Shown piece after piece: positions 32,882-43,034 of a stretch of DNA of 64,000 bases. The notes beneath the pieces are model-generated. The model did not search any database, was not told the origin of the DNA, and was given only the letters and a program-made list of their open reading frames with translations. This DNA comes from Lysobacter sp. 5GHs7-4 (GTDB lineage Bacteria > Pseudomonadota > Gammaproteobacteria > Xanthomonadales > Xanthomonadaceae), in NCBI RefSeq assembly GCF_021284765.1, contig NZ_CP089924.1:1444001-1508000 (forward strand), in the 5' to 3' direction. Within the stretch, counting starts at the first letter, position 1; each line of letters starts with the position of its first letter. A program made the position numbers and the translations under genes.

Positions 32882-33247
32882 GCCGCGCCGCGGCCGGCCG
32901 AAACCTGTTCGCACCGACCCACCCCGGCCCCGGCCGGGGTGTCGTGTTTTGGCGCTTGCTCGGTGCCCAGGCGGTCGCATCACGGCATCGCCAATGTGCG
33001 TTTGCAGCAATAAATTTCTACAGAAACCAACCGCTGTCTATTTTTGAAAATGTGACCTGGGGCGCGCTTTTCATTGGGATGAAGCGTTTTCAGGCGCTGC
33101 GCCCGCCCACGTCCGCTGCCTAAGGTGTGCCCCAAGTCGGGACGGCGCCGCTCCGACCGCCACGCCGCCAAGCGGTGCCGCGCAGCACGGACTGCTCGCG
33201 CACTACCGCCGCCGCGGTCCACGCGTTCCACCCCTCGGGAGTCAGAC
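32882..33247. other. intergenic region before the first protease gene
   Basis: Holds a hairpin terminator for sufT at 32921-32950 (ACCCCGGCC arms, then GTCGTGTTTT) and, at 33001-33060, an AT-rich patch with the palindrome TTTCT-AC-AGAAA (33015-33026) and TTTTTGAAAATGTGA (33041-33055), about 193 bp before the protease start. The rest shows no gene. Confidence 0.6.
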
Positions 33248-35338
33248 ATGATGTCCGCTTCGTCCAAGCACCTCCGCCTCAGCGCCCTCGCCCTCGCCGT
33301 CGCCTTGACCGCCGCTGCCGCTCCGGCCTTCGCCGGCAAGGCCCACATCGCCGGCCTGCGTTCGGGCGAGACCTACAACGCCTTCATCGTCAAGTACAAG
33401 ACCGGCAGCGCGCCGCGCGCCAGCGCCACGTCCATGACGGCTTCGCTCGATCGCCTGGGCGCGCAGCCGGCGTTCAAGCTCAACGGCAAGGCCCTGCGCC
33501 TGAGCCACAAGCGTAAGACCCTGTTCGGCGCCGACGTGGTCATCGCCGACCGCGGGCTGGACAGCGCGCAGGCCAAGCAGCTGCTGCTGGACATGGCCGC
33601 CGACCGCGACGTGGAGTGGGTGCAGCCCGACTACATGGTGCGCGCGCTGGCCACGCCCAACGACACGCGCTTCAACGAGCAGTGGCACTACGCCGACAGC
33701 GCGGTGGGCATCAATGCGCCGACCGCATGGAATACCAGCACCGGCAGCGGCGTGGTGGTGGCGGTGATCGACAGCGGCATCCTGGCCCACACCGACCTGG
33801 ACGCCAACATCCTGCCGGGCTACGACTTCATCAGCTCGACCGCGCCCTTCAGCGACTTCCAGTGCCTGATCTCCGGCCTGAGCGCGAAGTGCGGCGGCTC
33901 CAACGACGGCGACGGCCGCGACAACAACGCCACCGACTCGTCCAACATCAAGCACGGCACCCACGTGGCCGGCACCATCGGCGCGGTCACCAACAACAGC
34001 GCCGGCGTGGCCGGCGTGGCCTACGGCGCCAAGATCGTGCCGGTGCGTGCGCTGGGCAATCAGGGCGTGGGCGTGACCTCGGACATCGCCGACGCCATCG
34101 TCTGGGCGTCGGGCGGCACCGTCGCCGGCGTTCCGGCCAACGCCAACCCGGCCGAAGTGATCAACATGTCGCTGGGCGGCGACCAGGCCTGCAGCGCGAC
34201 GCCGGCCTACCAGACCGCCATCGACACCGCCAACGCCAATGGCTCGATCGTGGTGGTGGCCGCGGGCAACAGCAACATCGACGTCAGCGGCGCCACCCCG
34301 GCCAGCTGCAACGGCGTGGTCAGCGTGGCCGCCAGCGACCAGGGCGGCAAGCGCGCGTGGTATTCGACCTACGGCGCCGTCAGCATCACCGCACCGGGCG
34401 GCGAAACCTGCTCGCCGGCCACCGAGTTCCTGGCCCTGGGGGAATCCACCGCGGGCAAGTGCACCCAGAACCACGCCGCCAAGGGCGTGCTGTCGACCTA
34501 CTCGGGCAACGGCTACGAGTTCAACCAGGGCACTTCGATGGCCACCCCGCACGTGGCCGGCGTGGTCGCGCTGATCCAGGCGGTGGGCACGCCGAAGACG
34601 CTGGCGCAGGTGAAGCAGATCCTGAGCGATACCGCGCGTCCGATCGCGGCGGCCAACTGCCCCGGCGGCTGCGGCCCCGGCCTGATCGATGCGGCGGCCG
34701 CGGTGGCCGCGGCGGGCGGCGGCACGCCGGGCAACAACGCGCCGGTGGCGAACTTCAGCTCCTCGGCCAGCGGCCTGACGGTGAGCTTCACCGACAGTTC
34801 CAGCGACAGCGACGGCAGCATCGCCTCGCGCAGCTGGAACTTCGGCGACGGCACCACGTCCACGGCGACCAGCCCCAGCAAGACCTACAGCGCGGCGGGC
34901 ACCTACACCGTCACGTTGACGGTCACCGACGACGACGGCGCGACGAACACCAAGACCGCTTCGGTCACGGTGAGCTCGCCCAGCACGGTGCAGACCTACA
35001 GCAGCACCACCGACGTCAACATCCCGGACAACAACGCCACCGGTGTCACCAGCAGCATCGCGGTCTCCGGCCGTTCGGGCAATGCGCCCAGCAACGCCAA
35101 GGTGTCGGTCAACATCCAGCACACCTATCAGCAGGACCTGATCGTGGACCTGATCGCGCCGGACGGCACGGTCTATAACCTGTGGAACCGTCAGGGCAAC
35201 AGCAGCAACAACGTGATCATCACCGACAAGGTCGTCAACCTGAGCAGCGAAACGCTCAACGGCACCTGGAAGCTGCGCGCGGCCGATCGCGCCTCGATCG
35301 ACACCGGCTACATCAACAGCTGGAGCGTCACCTTCTGA
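33248..35338 (+). CDS. secreted S8 subtilase with PKD and P domains
   Basis: A 696-residue extracellular serine endopeptidase. Signal peptide (1-29, AFA cleavage), inhibitor-like propeptide with FIVKYK and ADRDVEWVQPD (about 45-125), S8 catalytic domain with Asp175 (VIDSGI), His236 (HGTHVAGT) and Ser430 (GTSMATPHVAG), PKD domain (about 497-578, WNFGDG), and P/Homo-B domain to the end (WSVTF). All three catalytic residues are intact. Two adjacent ATGs (33248, 33251) compete as start. It is the first gene of the protease island and has its own terminator. Confidence 0.95.
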   Translation: MMSASSKHLRLSALALAVALTAAAAPAFAGKAHIAGLRSGETYNAFIVKYKTGSAPRASATSMTASLDRLGAQPAFKLNGKALRLSHKRKTLFGADVVIADRGLDSAQAKQLLLDMAADRDVEWVQPDYMVRALATPNDTRFNEQWHYADSAVGINAPTAWNTSTGSGVVVAVIDSGILAHTDLDANILPGYDFISSTAPFSDFQCLISGLSAKCGGSNDGDGRDNNATDSSNIKHGTHVAGTIGAVTNNSAGVAGVAYGAKIVPVRALGNQGVGVTSDIADAIVWASGGTVAGVPANANPAEVINMSLGGDQACSATPAYQTAIDTANANGSIVVVAAGNSNIDVSGATPASCNGVVSVAASDQGGKRAWYSTYGAVSITAPGGETCSPATEFLALGESTAGKCTQNHAAKGVLSTYSGNGYEFNQGTSMATPHVAGVVALIQAVGTPKTLAQVKQILSDTARPIAAANCPGGCGPGLIDAAAAVAAAGGGTPGNNAPVANFSSSASGLTVSFTDSSSDSDGSIASRSWNFGDGTTSTATSPSKTYSAAGTYTVTLTVTDDDGATNTKTASVTVSSPSTVQTYSSTTDVNIPDNNATGVTSSIAVSGRSGNAPSNAKVSVNIQHTYQQDLIVDLIAPDGTVYNLWNRQGNSSNNVIITDKVVNLSSETLNGTWKLRAADRASIDTGYINSWSVTF

Positions 35339-35992
35339 TCGCGCGCAGCAGCGCCGGCGCATCCTTTCCCCGGGATGCGTCGCCGCCGCAGGCGCGACTT
35401 GGGCCCCGGCTTCGGCCGGGGCCTTTCTTTTTGGCTATGCGCGTTCGTGTCGGTGCCTGGCGCAACTTGGTTGTAGATGCCGCAGCGCTCGGCGATAGGC
35501 GGCTGCACGCATGCGCGCAAGCGCTTTCGCACCACACGCGTTCGTATGTATGGCGGCGCTACGCATGGCATTTTTGCCCGATTGTGAAAATGCAGGTCGG
35601 GTTCACGATTTACCCGCCCGGCATCGCTTCCAGCCGGTGGTGAGCGCTGGCGCAGCTGTCTAAGTTAGCTCTTGCGGCTGCTGGGGCGGCCGTATGCACC
35701 GTTCGGTTTGCGAGCTTCACAAGCACTACGACGCGCAAGCCAGGACGGTATCCGCCGCGAGCAGCGGCCACGCTCCATGCCCTGCGGGGCAGCAACAAAC
35801 GGTCAGTGCAGTGGAGGCGCCTGCGGCGCCGCGCCTAGGACAGAGCGCGGTCCGCGCGTGCGCGCTGTGGTCGGTCCGAAGACGGTGGCTGCGCGAGCGC
35901 GGCGTGCCGTCCACGTGCGGCGGGACGCCGGCGCACGCTCCGCCCGCTATCCGCCGTGCGGCTGCATCCCTTCACACTCAAGGAGAGAAAGC
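35339..35992. other. 654-bp intergenic region between the first two protease genes
   Basis: Contains the terminator of the upstream gene (35402-35432) and an AT-rich box with GCATTTT/AAAATGC arms and TTGTGAAAA at about 35566-35591. The remaining 400 bp up to the next start show no convincing gene; the protease frame is open back to 35672, but that part lacks a signal peptide or family similarity. Confidence 0.5.
35402..35432 (+). terminator. intrinsic terminator of the first protease gene
   Basis: GGCCCCGGC-TTCG-GCCGGGGCC stem-loop followed by TTTCTTTTT, 64 bp after the stop codon. The same TTCG-loop design recurs after two later protease genes. Confidence 0.92.
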
Positions 35993-37810
35993 ATGAATCG
36001 TCGGATTTTGTCGGTAGCCATCGGTGCCTCGCTGTTGTCGGTCGCGCTTCCAGGTCTGAGCGCCGAACTGCGTACGGTGGAACGCCCGGTCGAAGGGCGC
36101 TACATCGTCGTGCTCAAGAACCAAACCGCGCGCCTGTCGGCCGAGAGCGTGCGTGGCGTGTCGGACGTGCCCACCGTGGCGCGCAATCTGTCGAGCAAGC
36201 ACCGCGCCAAGCTGCTGCGCAGTTACCAGCACGTGCTGCGCGGTTTCGTGGTCGACGCCGACGATGGCGCGCTGGCGCAGCTGTTGCGCGATCCGTCCGT
36301 GGCTTACGTGGAAGAGGACAGCCAGGGTTCGATCTACGCGACCCAGAACAACGCGACCTGGGGCATCGACCGCACCGACCAGCGCAACCTGCCGCTGAGC
36401 ACCACCTACACCTACGACACCGACGCCGCTGGGGTGCACACCTATGTCCTGGACACCGGCCTGCGTGCTGACCACACCCAGTTCACCGGACGCGTCGGCA
36501 ATGGATTCTCGGTGAGGCCGGGGGATTCCAGCACTGCCGACTGCCACGGTCACGGCACCCACGTGGCCGGTACCGTCGCCGGCACCACCTGGGGCGTGGC
36601 CAAGAAGGCCATCGTGCATCCGGTGCGCACCTTCGATTGCAACGGCAATGGCCAGGCCTCGGAAGCCATTGCGGCCATCGACTGGGTCGCGGCCAACCAT
36701 ATCAAGCCGGCCGTGGCCAACATGAGCTTCGGCTTCCCGGGCTCGACGGCCATCGACGACTCGGTCAACAACCTGATCAACTCCGGCGTGGTGGTGGTGG
36801 CCGCGGCGGGCAACAGCAACGACGATGCCTGTTCGGGATCGCCGCGCCGCGTGCCGCGCGCGCTGACCATTGGCGCCAGCGACCGCAACGACGCGCGCTC
36901 GGTGTGGTCCTCCAGCCAGCAATCCGGTTGGGGCACCTGCGTGGACCTGTTCGCACCGGGCACCGACATCATCTCGGCCGGCATCAGCAGCGCCACCGCG
37001 TCGGCGCCGAACAGCGGCACCTCGATGGCCACCCCGCACGTGGCGGGCGTCGCGGCGCTGTACCTGGCCACGCACCCCTCGGCCACGCCGGACGAAGTGC
37101 ACACCGCCATCGTCAACAACGCCACCCCCGGCAAGATCACCGGCAACCTGCGCGGTTCGCCGAACCTGCTGCTGCACAGCCTGTTTTCCGGCGGCCCCGG
37201 CCCGGGCAACAACGCGCCGGTGGCGAACTTCACCTCCTCGGCCAGCGGCCTGACGGTGCAGTTCACCGACACCTCCACCGACAGCGACGGCACCATCGCC
37301 TCGCGCAGCTGGAGCTTCGGCGACGGCACCACCTCCACCGCGACCAACCCCAGCCGCACCTACGCCACCGCCGGCACCTATACGGTCACGCTGACGGTCA
37401 CCGACGACGATGGCGCCAGCCACACCAAGACCGCTTCGGTCACGGTGGGCACGGGCGGGGTGCAGACTTACAGCAACACCACCGACGTCAACATTCCCGA
37501 CAACAACGCCACCGGCGCGACCAGCACCATCAACGTCACCGGCCGCAGCGGCAACGCGCCCAGCAATGCGCAGGTGTCGGTGGATGTCCAGCACACCTAC
37601 CAGCAGGACCTGATCGTGGACCTGATCGCGCCGGATGGTTCGGTCTACAACCTGTGGAACCGACAGGGCAACAGCAGCAACAACGTGATCATCGTCAATC
37701 GCGTCGTCAACCTCAGCAGCGAGCCGCTCAACGGCGCCTGGAAGCTGCGCGTGGCCGATCGCGCTTCGATCGATACCGGCTACATCAACAGCTGGAGCAT
37801 CGCTTTCTGA
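35993..37810 (+). CDS. secreted proteinase K-like subtilase with I9 propeptide, PKD and P domains
   Basis: A 605-residue protein. Signal peptide (1-24), I9-type propeptide (GRYIVVLKNQ to VAYVEEDS), then a proteinase K/aqualysin-like S8 domain starting ATWGIDRTDQRNLPL, with Asp154 (VLDTGL), His187 (HGHGTHVAGT) and Ser344 (GTSMATPHVAG). PKD domain from about 405 and P domain to the end (WSIAF). AAGGAGAG precedes the ATG strongly. It differs from its S8 neighbours in propeptide and catalytic domain but shares their C-terminal modules, so it belongs to another subtilase subfamily that has acquired the same tail. Confidence 0.94.
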   Translation: MNRRILSVAIGASLLSVALPGLSAELRTVERPVEGRYIVVLKNQTARLSAESVRGVSDVPTVARNLSSKHRAKLLRSYQHVLRGFVVDADDGALAQLLRDPSVAYVEEDSQGSIYATQNNATWGIDRTDQRNLPLSTTYTYDTDAAGVHTYVLDTGLRADHTQFTGRVGNGFSVRPGDSSTADCHGHGTHVAGTVAGTTWGVAKKAIVHPVRTFDCNGNGQASEAIAAIDWVAANHIKPAVANMSFGFPGSTAIDDSVNNLINSGVVVVAAAGNSNDDACSGSPRRVPRALTIGASDRNDARSVWSSSQQSGWGTCVDLFAPGTDIISAGISSATASAPNSGTSMATPHVAGVAALYLATHPSATPDEVHTAIVNNATPGKITGNLRGSPNLLLHSLFSGGPGPGNNAPVANFTSSASGLTVQFTDTSTDSDGTIASRSWSFGDGTTSTATNPSRTYATAGTYTVTLTVTDDDGASHTKTASVTVGTGGVQTYSNTTDVNIPDNNATGATSTINVTGRSGNAPSNAQVSVDVQHTYQQDLIVDLIAPDGSVYNLWNRQGNSSNNVIIVNRVVNLSSEPLNGAWKLRVADRASIDTGYINSWSIAF

Positions 37811-37864
37811 TCGTCCTTGCGGCGCAGCGCTCTCCCCGCTGTTTCGTCGCCTTTTGCGATACCG

Positions 37865-37894
37865 AGCCCCGACTTCGGTCGGGGCTTCTTTTTT
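37865..37894 (+). terminator. intrinsic terminator of the proteinase K-like gene
   Basis: AGCCCCGAC-TTCG-GTCGGGGCT stem-loop followed by TCTTTTTT, 54 bp after the stop. Confidence 0.92.
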
Positions 37895-37997
37895 GGGGCG
37901 GACCCGCAGTCGCGGCGCCTGTTGCCGTGATGCTTGCCGATTTGGAAAACAGGCAGGATGTTCTTTAGGGGCGAGCGGGGCGCTCCGGCGGAATGCC

Positions 37998-38011
37998 GCA
38001 TAAGCTTATGC
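37998..38011. promoter_or_regulatory. 14-bp perfect palindrome, possible operator
   Basis: GCATAAGCTTATGC is perfectly symmetric and stands in the most AT-rich stretch of this intergenic region. Its right half also pairs with ATAAGC at 38025-38030. It may bind a dimeric regulator. Confidence 0.3.
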
Positions 38012-38121
38012 AAATATATGATTTATAAGCAGTAGGGTGGTCGATGCGCCGCTGCGTTGCGTCCTTTTCCTGGCCGGTGTGCGCTCTCTACACGGTAGTT
38101 ATGCCTTTGATGTGTAAGCAG

Positions 38122-38140
38122 AATTTCAGTTGCTGAAATT
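38122..38140. promoter_or_regulatory. palindrome AATTTCAG-N3-CTGAAATT, candidate operator
   Basis: An 8+3+8 perfect palindrome ending 199 bp before the start of the S8 gene at 38340 and followed directly by GTGA. Similar TTTCA/TGAAA boxes lie at nearly the same distance before other S8 genes of the island. Confidence 0.45.
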
Positions 38141-38339
38141 GTGATGCGTGTGGGTTTTTTTGCCCCATTGCGGCGTTGATTCCCGCGTTGGCCGCCTGTG
38201 CGAGTCCGTAGGTTGATCCCCCAAGGCCGCTGCGGAAGAGCGGCCGATCGTTCGGCCCGCGGCGCGATTCGCCGAGGCGGCGCCGGACTTCCGATGCCGC
38301 GTTCGCGGCCACTAACGTGTAATGAGGGGATTCAACACG

Positions 38340-40199
38340 ATGTCCAATTCGAACAATCCGCTGCGCGTCCGCACCCTGACCGCCGCCACCGCGTTGGCGC
38401 TGGCTGCTGCGGCAGCACCGGCGTTCGCCGGTCAAGCCGTCGTCTCCGGTTTGAAGTCCGGCGAGACCTACAACCAATTCATCGTCAAGTACAAGAACGG
38501 CAGCGCGCCGACCGCCAGCAGCGCCTCGGTGGCGTCGTCGCTGAGCAACGCCGGCGCCCGCACCGTGTTGCCGGCTGCGTCCAAGGGCAAGAAGCTGGGC
38601 CTGAGGCACCTGCGCCGCATGGCGATGGGCGCCGACGTGGTGGTCAACAACACCGCCCTCAATAGCGAAGAGGCGCGCGCGGTGATCCAGCAGATCGCGG
38701 CCGACCCGAACGTGGAGTGGGTGCAGCCCGACTACATCATGCGCGCGCTGGCGGTGCCCAACGACACCCGCTTCGGCGAGCAGTGGCATTACGCCGACAG
38801 CGCCGTGGGCATCCGCGCGCCGACCGCGTGGAATACCACCAGCGGCAGCGGCGTGGTGGTGGCGGTGATCGACAGCGGCATCGTCTCGCACACCGATCTC
38901 AACGCCAACGTGCTGCCGGGTTACGACTTCGTCACCAGCACCACGGGTCTGGGCTGCAGCGGCGCTACCGATTGCGGCGCGTCCGAGGACGGCAACGGCC
39001 GCGACGCGGACCCCACCGACGTGTCCGGCGCCACCACCGGCTACCACGGCAGCCACGTGGCGGGCACCATCGGCGCGGTCACCAACAACGCCAGCGGTGT
39101 GGCCGGCGTGGCCCACGGTGCCAAGATCGTGCCGGTCCGCGCGCTGGCCAAGCACGGCACGGGCTCGACGTCCGACATCGCCGACGCGATCGTTTGGGCG
39201 TCCGGCGGCGCGATCAGCGGCGTGCCCGCCAACGCCAACCCGGCTGAAGTGATCAACATGTCGCTGGGCGGCGACCGCCCGTGCTCGGACACGCCGGCGT
39301 ATCAGACCGCGATCAACACCGCGACGGCCAACGGTTCGATCGTCGTTGCGGCGGCCGGCAACAGCAACATCGACGTCGCCGGCTCGACCCCGGCGAGTTG
39401 CGGCAACGTGGTCAGCGTCGCCGCCAGCGACCAGGGCGGCAAGCGTGCGTGGTACTCGACCTACGGCGCCGTCAGCATCACCGCGCCGGGCGGCGAGACG
39501 TGTTCGCCGACCAACGAGTTCCTGCCGTTGAACCGCAAGCCCACGGGCAGCGATTGCACCCGCAGCCATCCGGCCCAGGGCGTGCTGTCGACCATCAACG
39601 GCAACGGCTATGGCTGGCTGCAGGGCACGTCGATGGCGACCCCGCACGTGGCCGGTGTGGTGGCCTTGATCCAGGCGGCAGCGTCCACGCCCAAGACGGT
39701 GGCGCAGGTCAAGCAGATCCTGGCCGATACCGCGCGTCCGATTTCGGCGGCCAACTGCCCCGGCGGCTGCGGCCCGGGCCTGATGGACGCGGCGGCGGCG
39801 GTTGCGGCCGCGGGCGGCGGTGGCAATCCGAACCCGAACCCCAGCGTGCAGACCTACACCAACGGCACCGACGCCAACATTCCGGACAACAACACCACCG
39901 GCGTGAGCAGCAGCATCGCGGTGGCGGGGCGTACCGGCAACGCGCCGGCCGATGCCAAGGTCTCGTTGAGCATCGTCCATACCTACCGCGGCGACCTCAA
40001 GGTGGACCTGATCGCGCCGGACGGCTCGGTCTACGCCGTGTTCAACGGCGTCAGCAACGACAGCGGCGATAACGTCACGATCAGCAATCAGTCGGTCAAT
40101 CTGAGCAGCGAAGCGCTCAACGGCACCTGGAAGCTGCGTGCGGTCGACCGCGCGCAGGTGGATACCGGCCGCATCGACAGCTGGAGCATCACGTTCTAA
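38340..40199 (+). CDS. secreted S8 subtilase with P domain (no PKD)
   Basis: A 619-residue protein. Signal peptide (AFA cleavage near 31), propeptide with FIVKYKNGSAP and ADPNVEWVQPD, S8 domain with Asp178 (VIDSGI), His236 and Ser431 (GTSMATPHVAG), then directly a P domain (WSITF end) with no PKD between. The His motif reads HGSHVAGT instead of the usual HGTHVAGT, a tolerated variation. Start is ATG 38340 with GAGGGG upstream; an earlier in-frame ATG at 38322 has no such site. Its catalytic domain is closest to the subtilases at 33.2 and 43.0 kb, but its P domain is nearly identical to that of the next gene. Confidence 0.94.
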   Translation: MSNSNNPLRVRTLTAATALALAAAAAPAFAGQAVVSGLKSGETYNQFIVKYKNGSAPTASSASVASSLSNAGARTVLPAASKGKKLGLRHLRRMAMGADVVVNNTALNSEEARAVIQQIAADPNVEWVQPDYIMRALAVPNDTRFGEQWHYADSAVGIRAPTAWNTTSGSGVVVAVIDSGIVSHTDLNANVLPGYDFVTSTTGLGCSGATDCGASEDGNGRDADPTDVSGATTGYHGSHVAGTIGAVTNNASGVAGVAHGAKIVPVRALAKHGTGSTSDIADAIVWASGGAISGVPANANPAEVINMSLGGDRPCSDTPAYQTAINTATANGSIVVAAAGNSNIDVAGSTPASCGNVVSVAASDQGGKRAWYSTYGAVSITAPGGETCSPTNEFLPLNRKPTGSDCTRSHPAQGVLSTINGNGYGWLQGTSMATPHVAGVVALIQAAASTPKTVAQVKQILADTARPISAANCPGGCGPGLMDAAAAVAAAGGGGNPNPNPSVQTYTNGTDANIPDNNTTGVSSSIAVAGRTGNAPADAKVSLSIVHTYRGDLKVDLIAPDGSVYAVFNGVSNDSGDNVTISNQSVNLSSEALNGTWKLRAVDRAQVDTGRIDSWSITF

Positions 40200-40247
40200 G
40201 CCTTGTCGCAGCGTGCGGGCCCGCGCCTGCGCCGAACTGCATCGATG

Positions 40248-40278
40248 GAGCCCCGGTTCGCGCCGGGGCTCTTTTTTT
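40248..40278 (+). terminator. intrinsic terminator of the S8 gene at 38.3 kb
   Basis: GAGCCCCGG and CCGGGGCTC arms with a 6-nt loop, followed by seven Ts. Confidence 0.93.
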
Positions 40279-40435
40279 CTGTCGGCAGCTCGTGGCGGCA
40301 CACGCCTGGCGGCGGCGAAGCTTCGGCCACCGACCCGGCCGAGTCGCCGCGTCAGGGTGAGGTCTCGGCGCCGGACACGATCTGCATGGCCCTGTTGCAC
40401 AGCCAATGTGCCGATTATTTTTCAATATTCGAAAT

Positions 40436-40451
40436 TGTGAGTTCGATCAGA
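40436..40451. promoter_or_regulatory. near-consensus CRP/Clp-type site
   Basis: TGTGA-N6-TCAGA matches the CRP family consensus TGTGA-N6-TCACA at nine of ten positions and ends 164 bp before the start of the PA-domain subtilase gene. Clp is the CRP-like regulator of exoenzymes in xanthomonads and Lysobacter. Confidence 0.4.
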
Positions 40452-40615
40452 AAATTAAGGCCTGCGAGCGCTGGTATTGCGCTGTGCCGGTCCGGCTTCA
40501 TCGGTAGCGTCGGCTTGTCGCGGATTTCGCCGCGATCGGTCCGCCCTGGCTGTAAGCGCCGGACCTCATTGCCGCCGGACGCGGCCCACTCACCAGTTTC
40601 AGGGGATCGGTTCCA

Positions 40616-42586
<1,971 letters not shown>

Positions 42587-42651
42587 TCGTCGGGCGACCT
42601 CGCGCGGCGTCCGCTCCTGGATGCCGCGCGGGCTCTGGTCTCGCAACCACC

Positions 42652-42680
42652 AGCCCCGGCTTCGGCCGGGGCTTTCTTTT
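42652..42680 (+). terminator. intrinsic terminator of the PA-domain subtilase gene
   Basis: AGCCCCGGC-TTCG-GCCGGGGCT stem-loop followed by TTCTTTT, 66 bp after the stop. Confidence 0.92.
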
Positions 42681-42828
42681 GTTTCGTTCAGGGGTTTCCC
42701 AAGTGGAAAATTCGTTTCGCAGTGAGGTCCGTTGCGGCCGAAAAATCGGTATTTCCTAGTATTCAGCTGTGATTTTCGCACTTGCCGTTCGCGGTGCGCT
42801 TTCTATGTGTAACGGTTGTGTCAGAAAT

Positions 42829-42845
42829 TTTTCAATGTTTGAAAA
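42829..42845. promoter_or_regulatory. palindrome TTTTCAA-N3-TTGAAAA, candidate operator
   Basis: A perfect 7+3+7 palindrome ending 189 bp before the ATG of the S8 gene at 43035. It has the same design and position as the box at 38122-38140. Confidence 0.45.
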
Positions 42846-43034
42846 TTCGATGTCAGTCGCAAATCGCCGCCAATTCGGTGCGTGTTCAGCGCTCCACAAG
42901 CTTGCGCCGCTTCGTAGCGTAGGCCCGCCACGGACTTCGGGCCGTGGATCGGGGTCCGGCGCGGGCATCGCGATGCACCGCCACCGAACCGTCCTCGCCG
43001 CCTCTTGCGGCTTCAAGTACAGGGATCAGTCACG

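Larger units (their letters stand above)
37811..38339. other. 529-bp intergenic region with terminator, palindromes and AT-rich patch
   Basis: Holds the terminator at 37865-37894, a perfect 14-bp palindrome GCATAAGCTTATGC (37998-38011) within an AT-rich patch, and the palindrome AATTTCAG-TTG-CTGAAATT (38122-38140) followed by GTGA. No gene is supported. Confidence 0.55.
40200..40615. other. 416-bp intergenic region with terminator and Clp-like box
   Basis: Holds the terminator at 40248-40278 and an AT-rich box TTTC-N7-GAAA (40420-40434) running straight into TTGTGA-GTTCGA-TCAGA (40435-40451). No gene is supported. Confidence 0.55.
42587..43034. other. 448-bp intergenic region with terminator and palindrome
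   Basis: Holds the terminator at 42652-42680 and the palindrome TTTTCAA-TGT-TTGAAAA at 42829-42845 in an AT-rich patch. No gene is supported. Confidence 0.55.

Noticed and set aside
35672..35992. Upstream extension of the proteinase K-like gene
   Set aside because: The extension lacks a signal peptide and would bury the real one; the ATG at 35993 has a strong AAGGAGAG.
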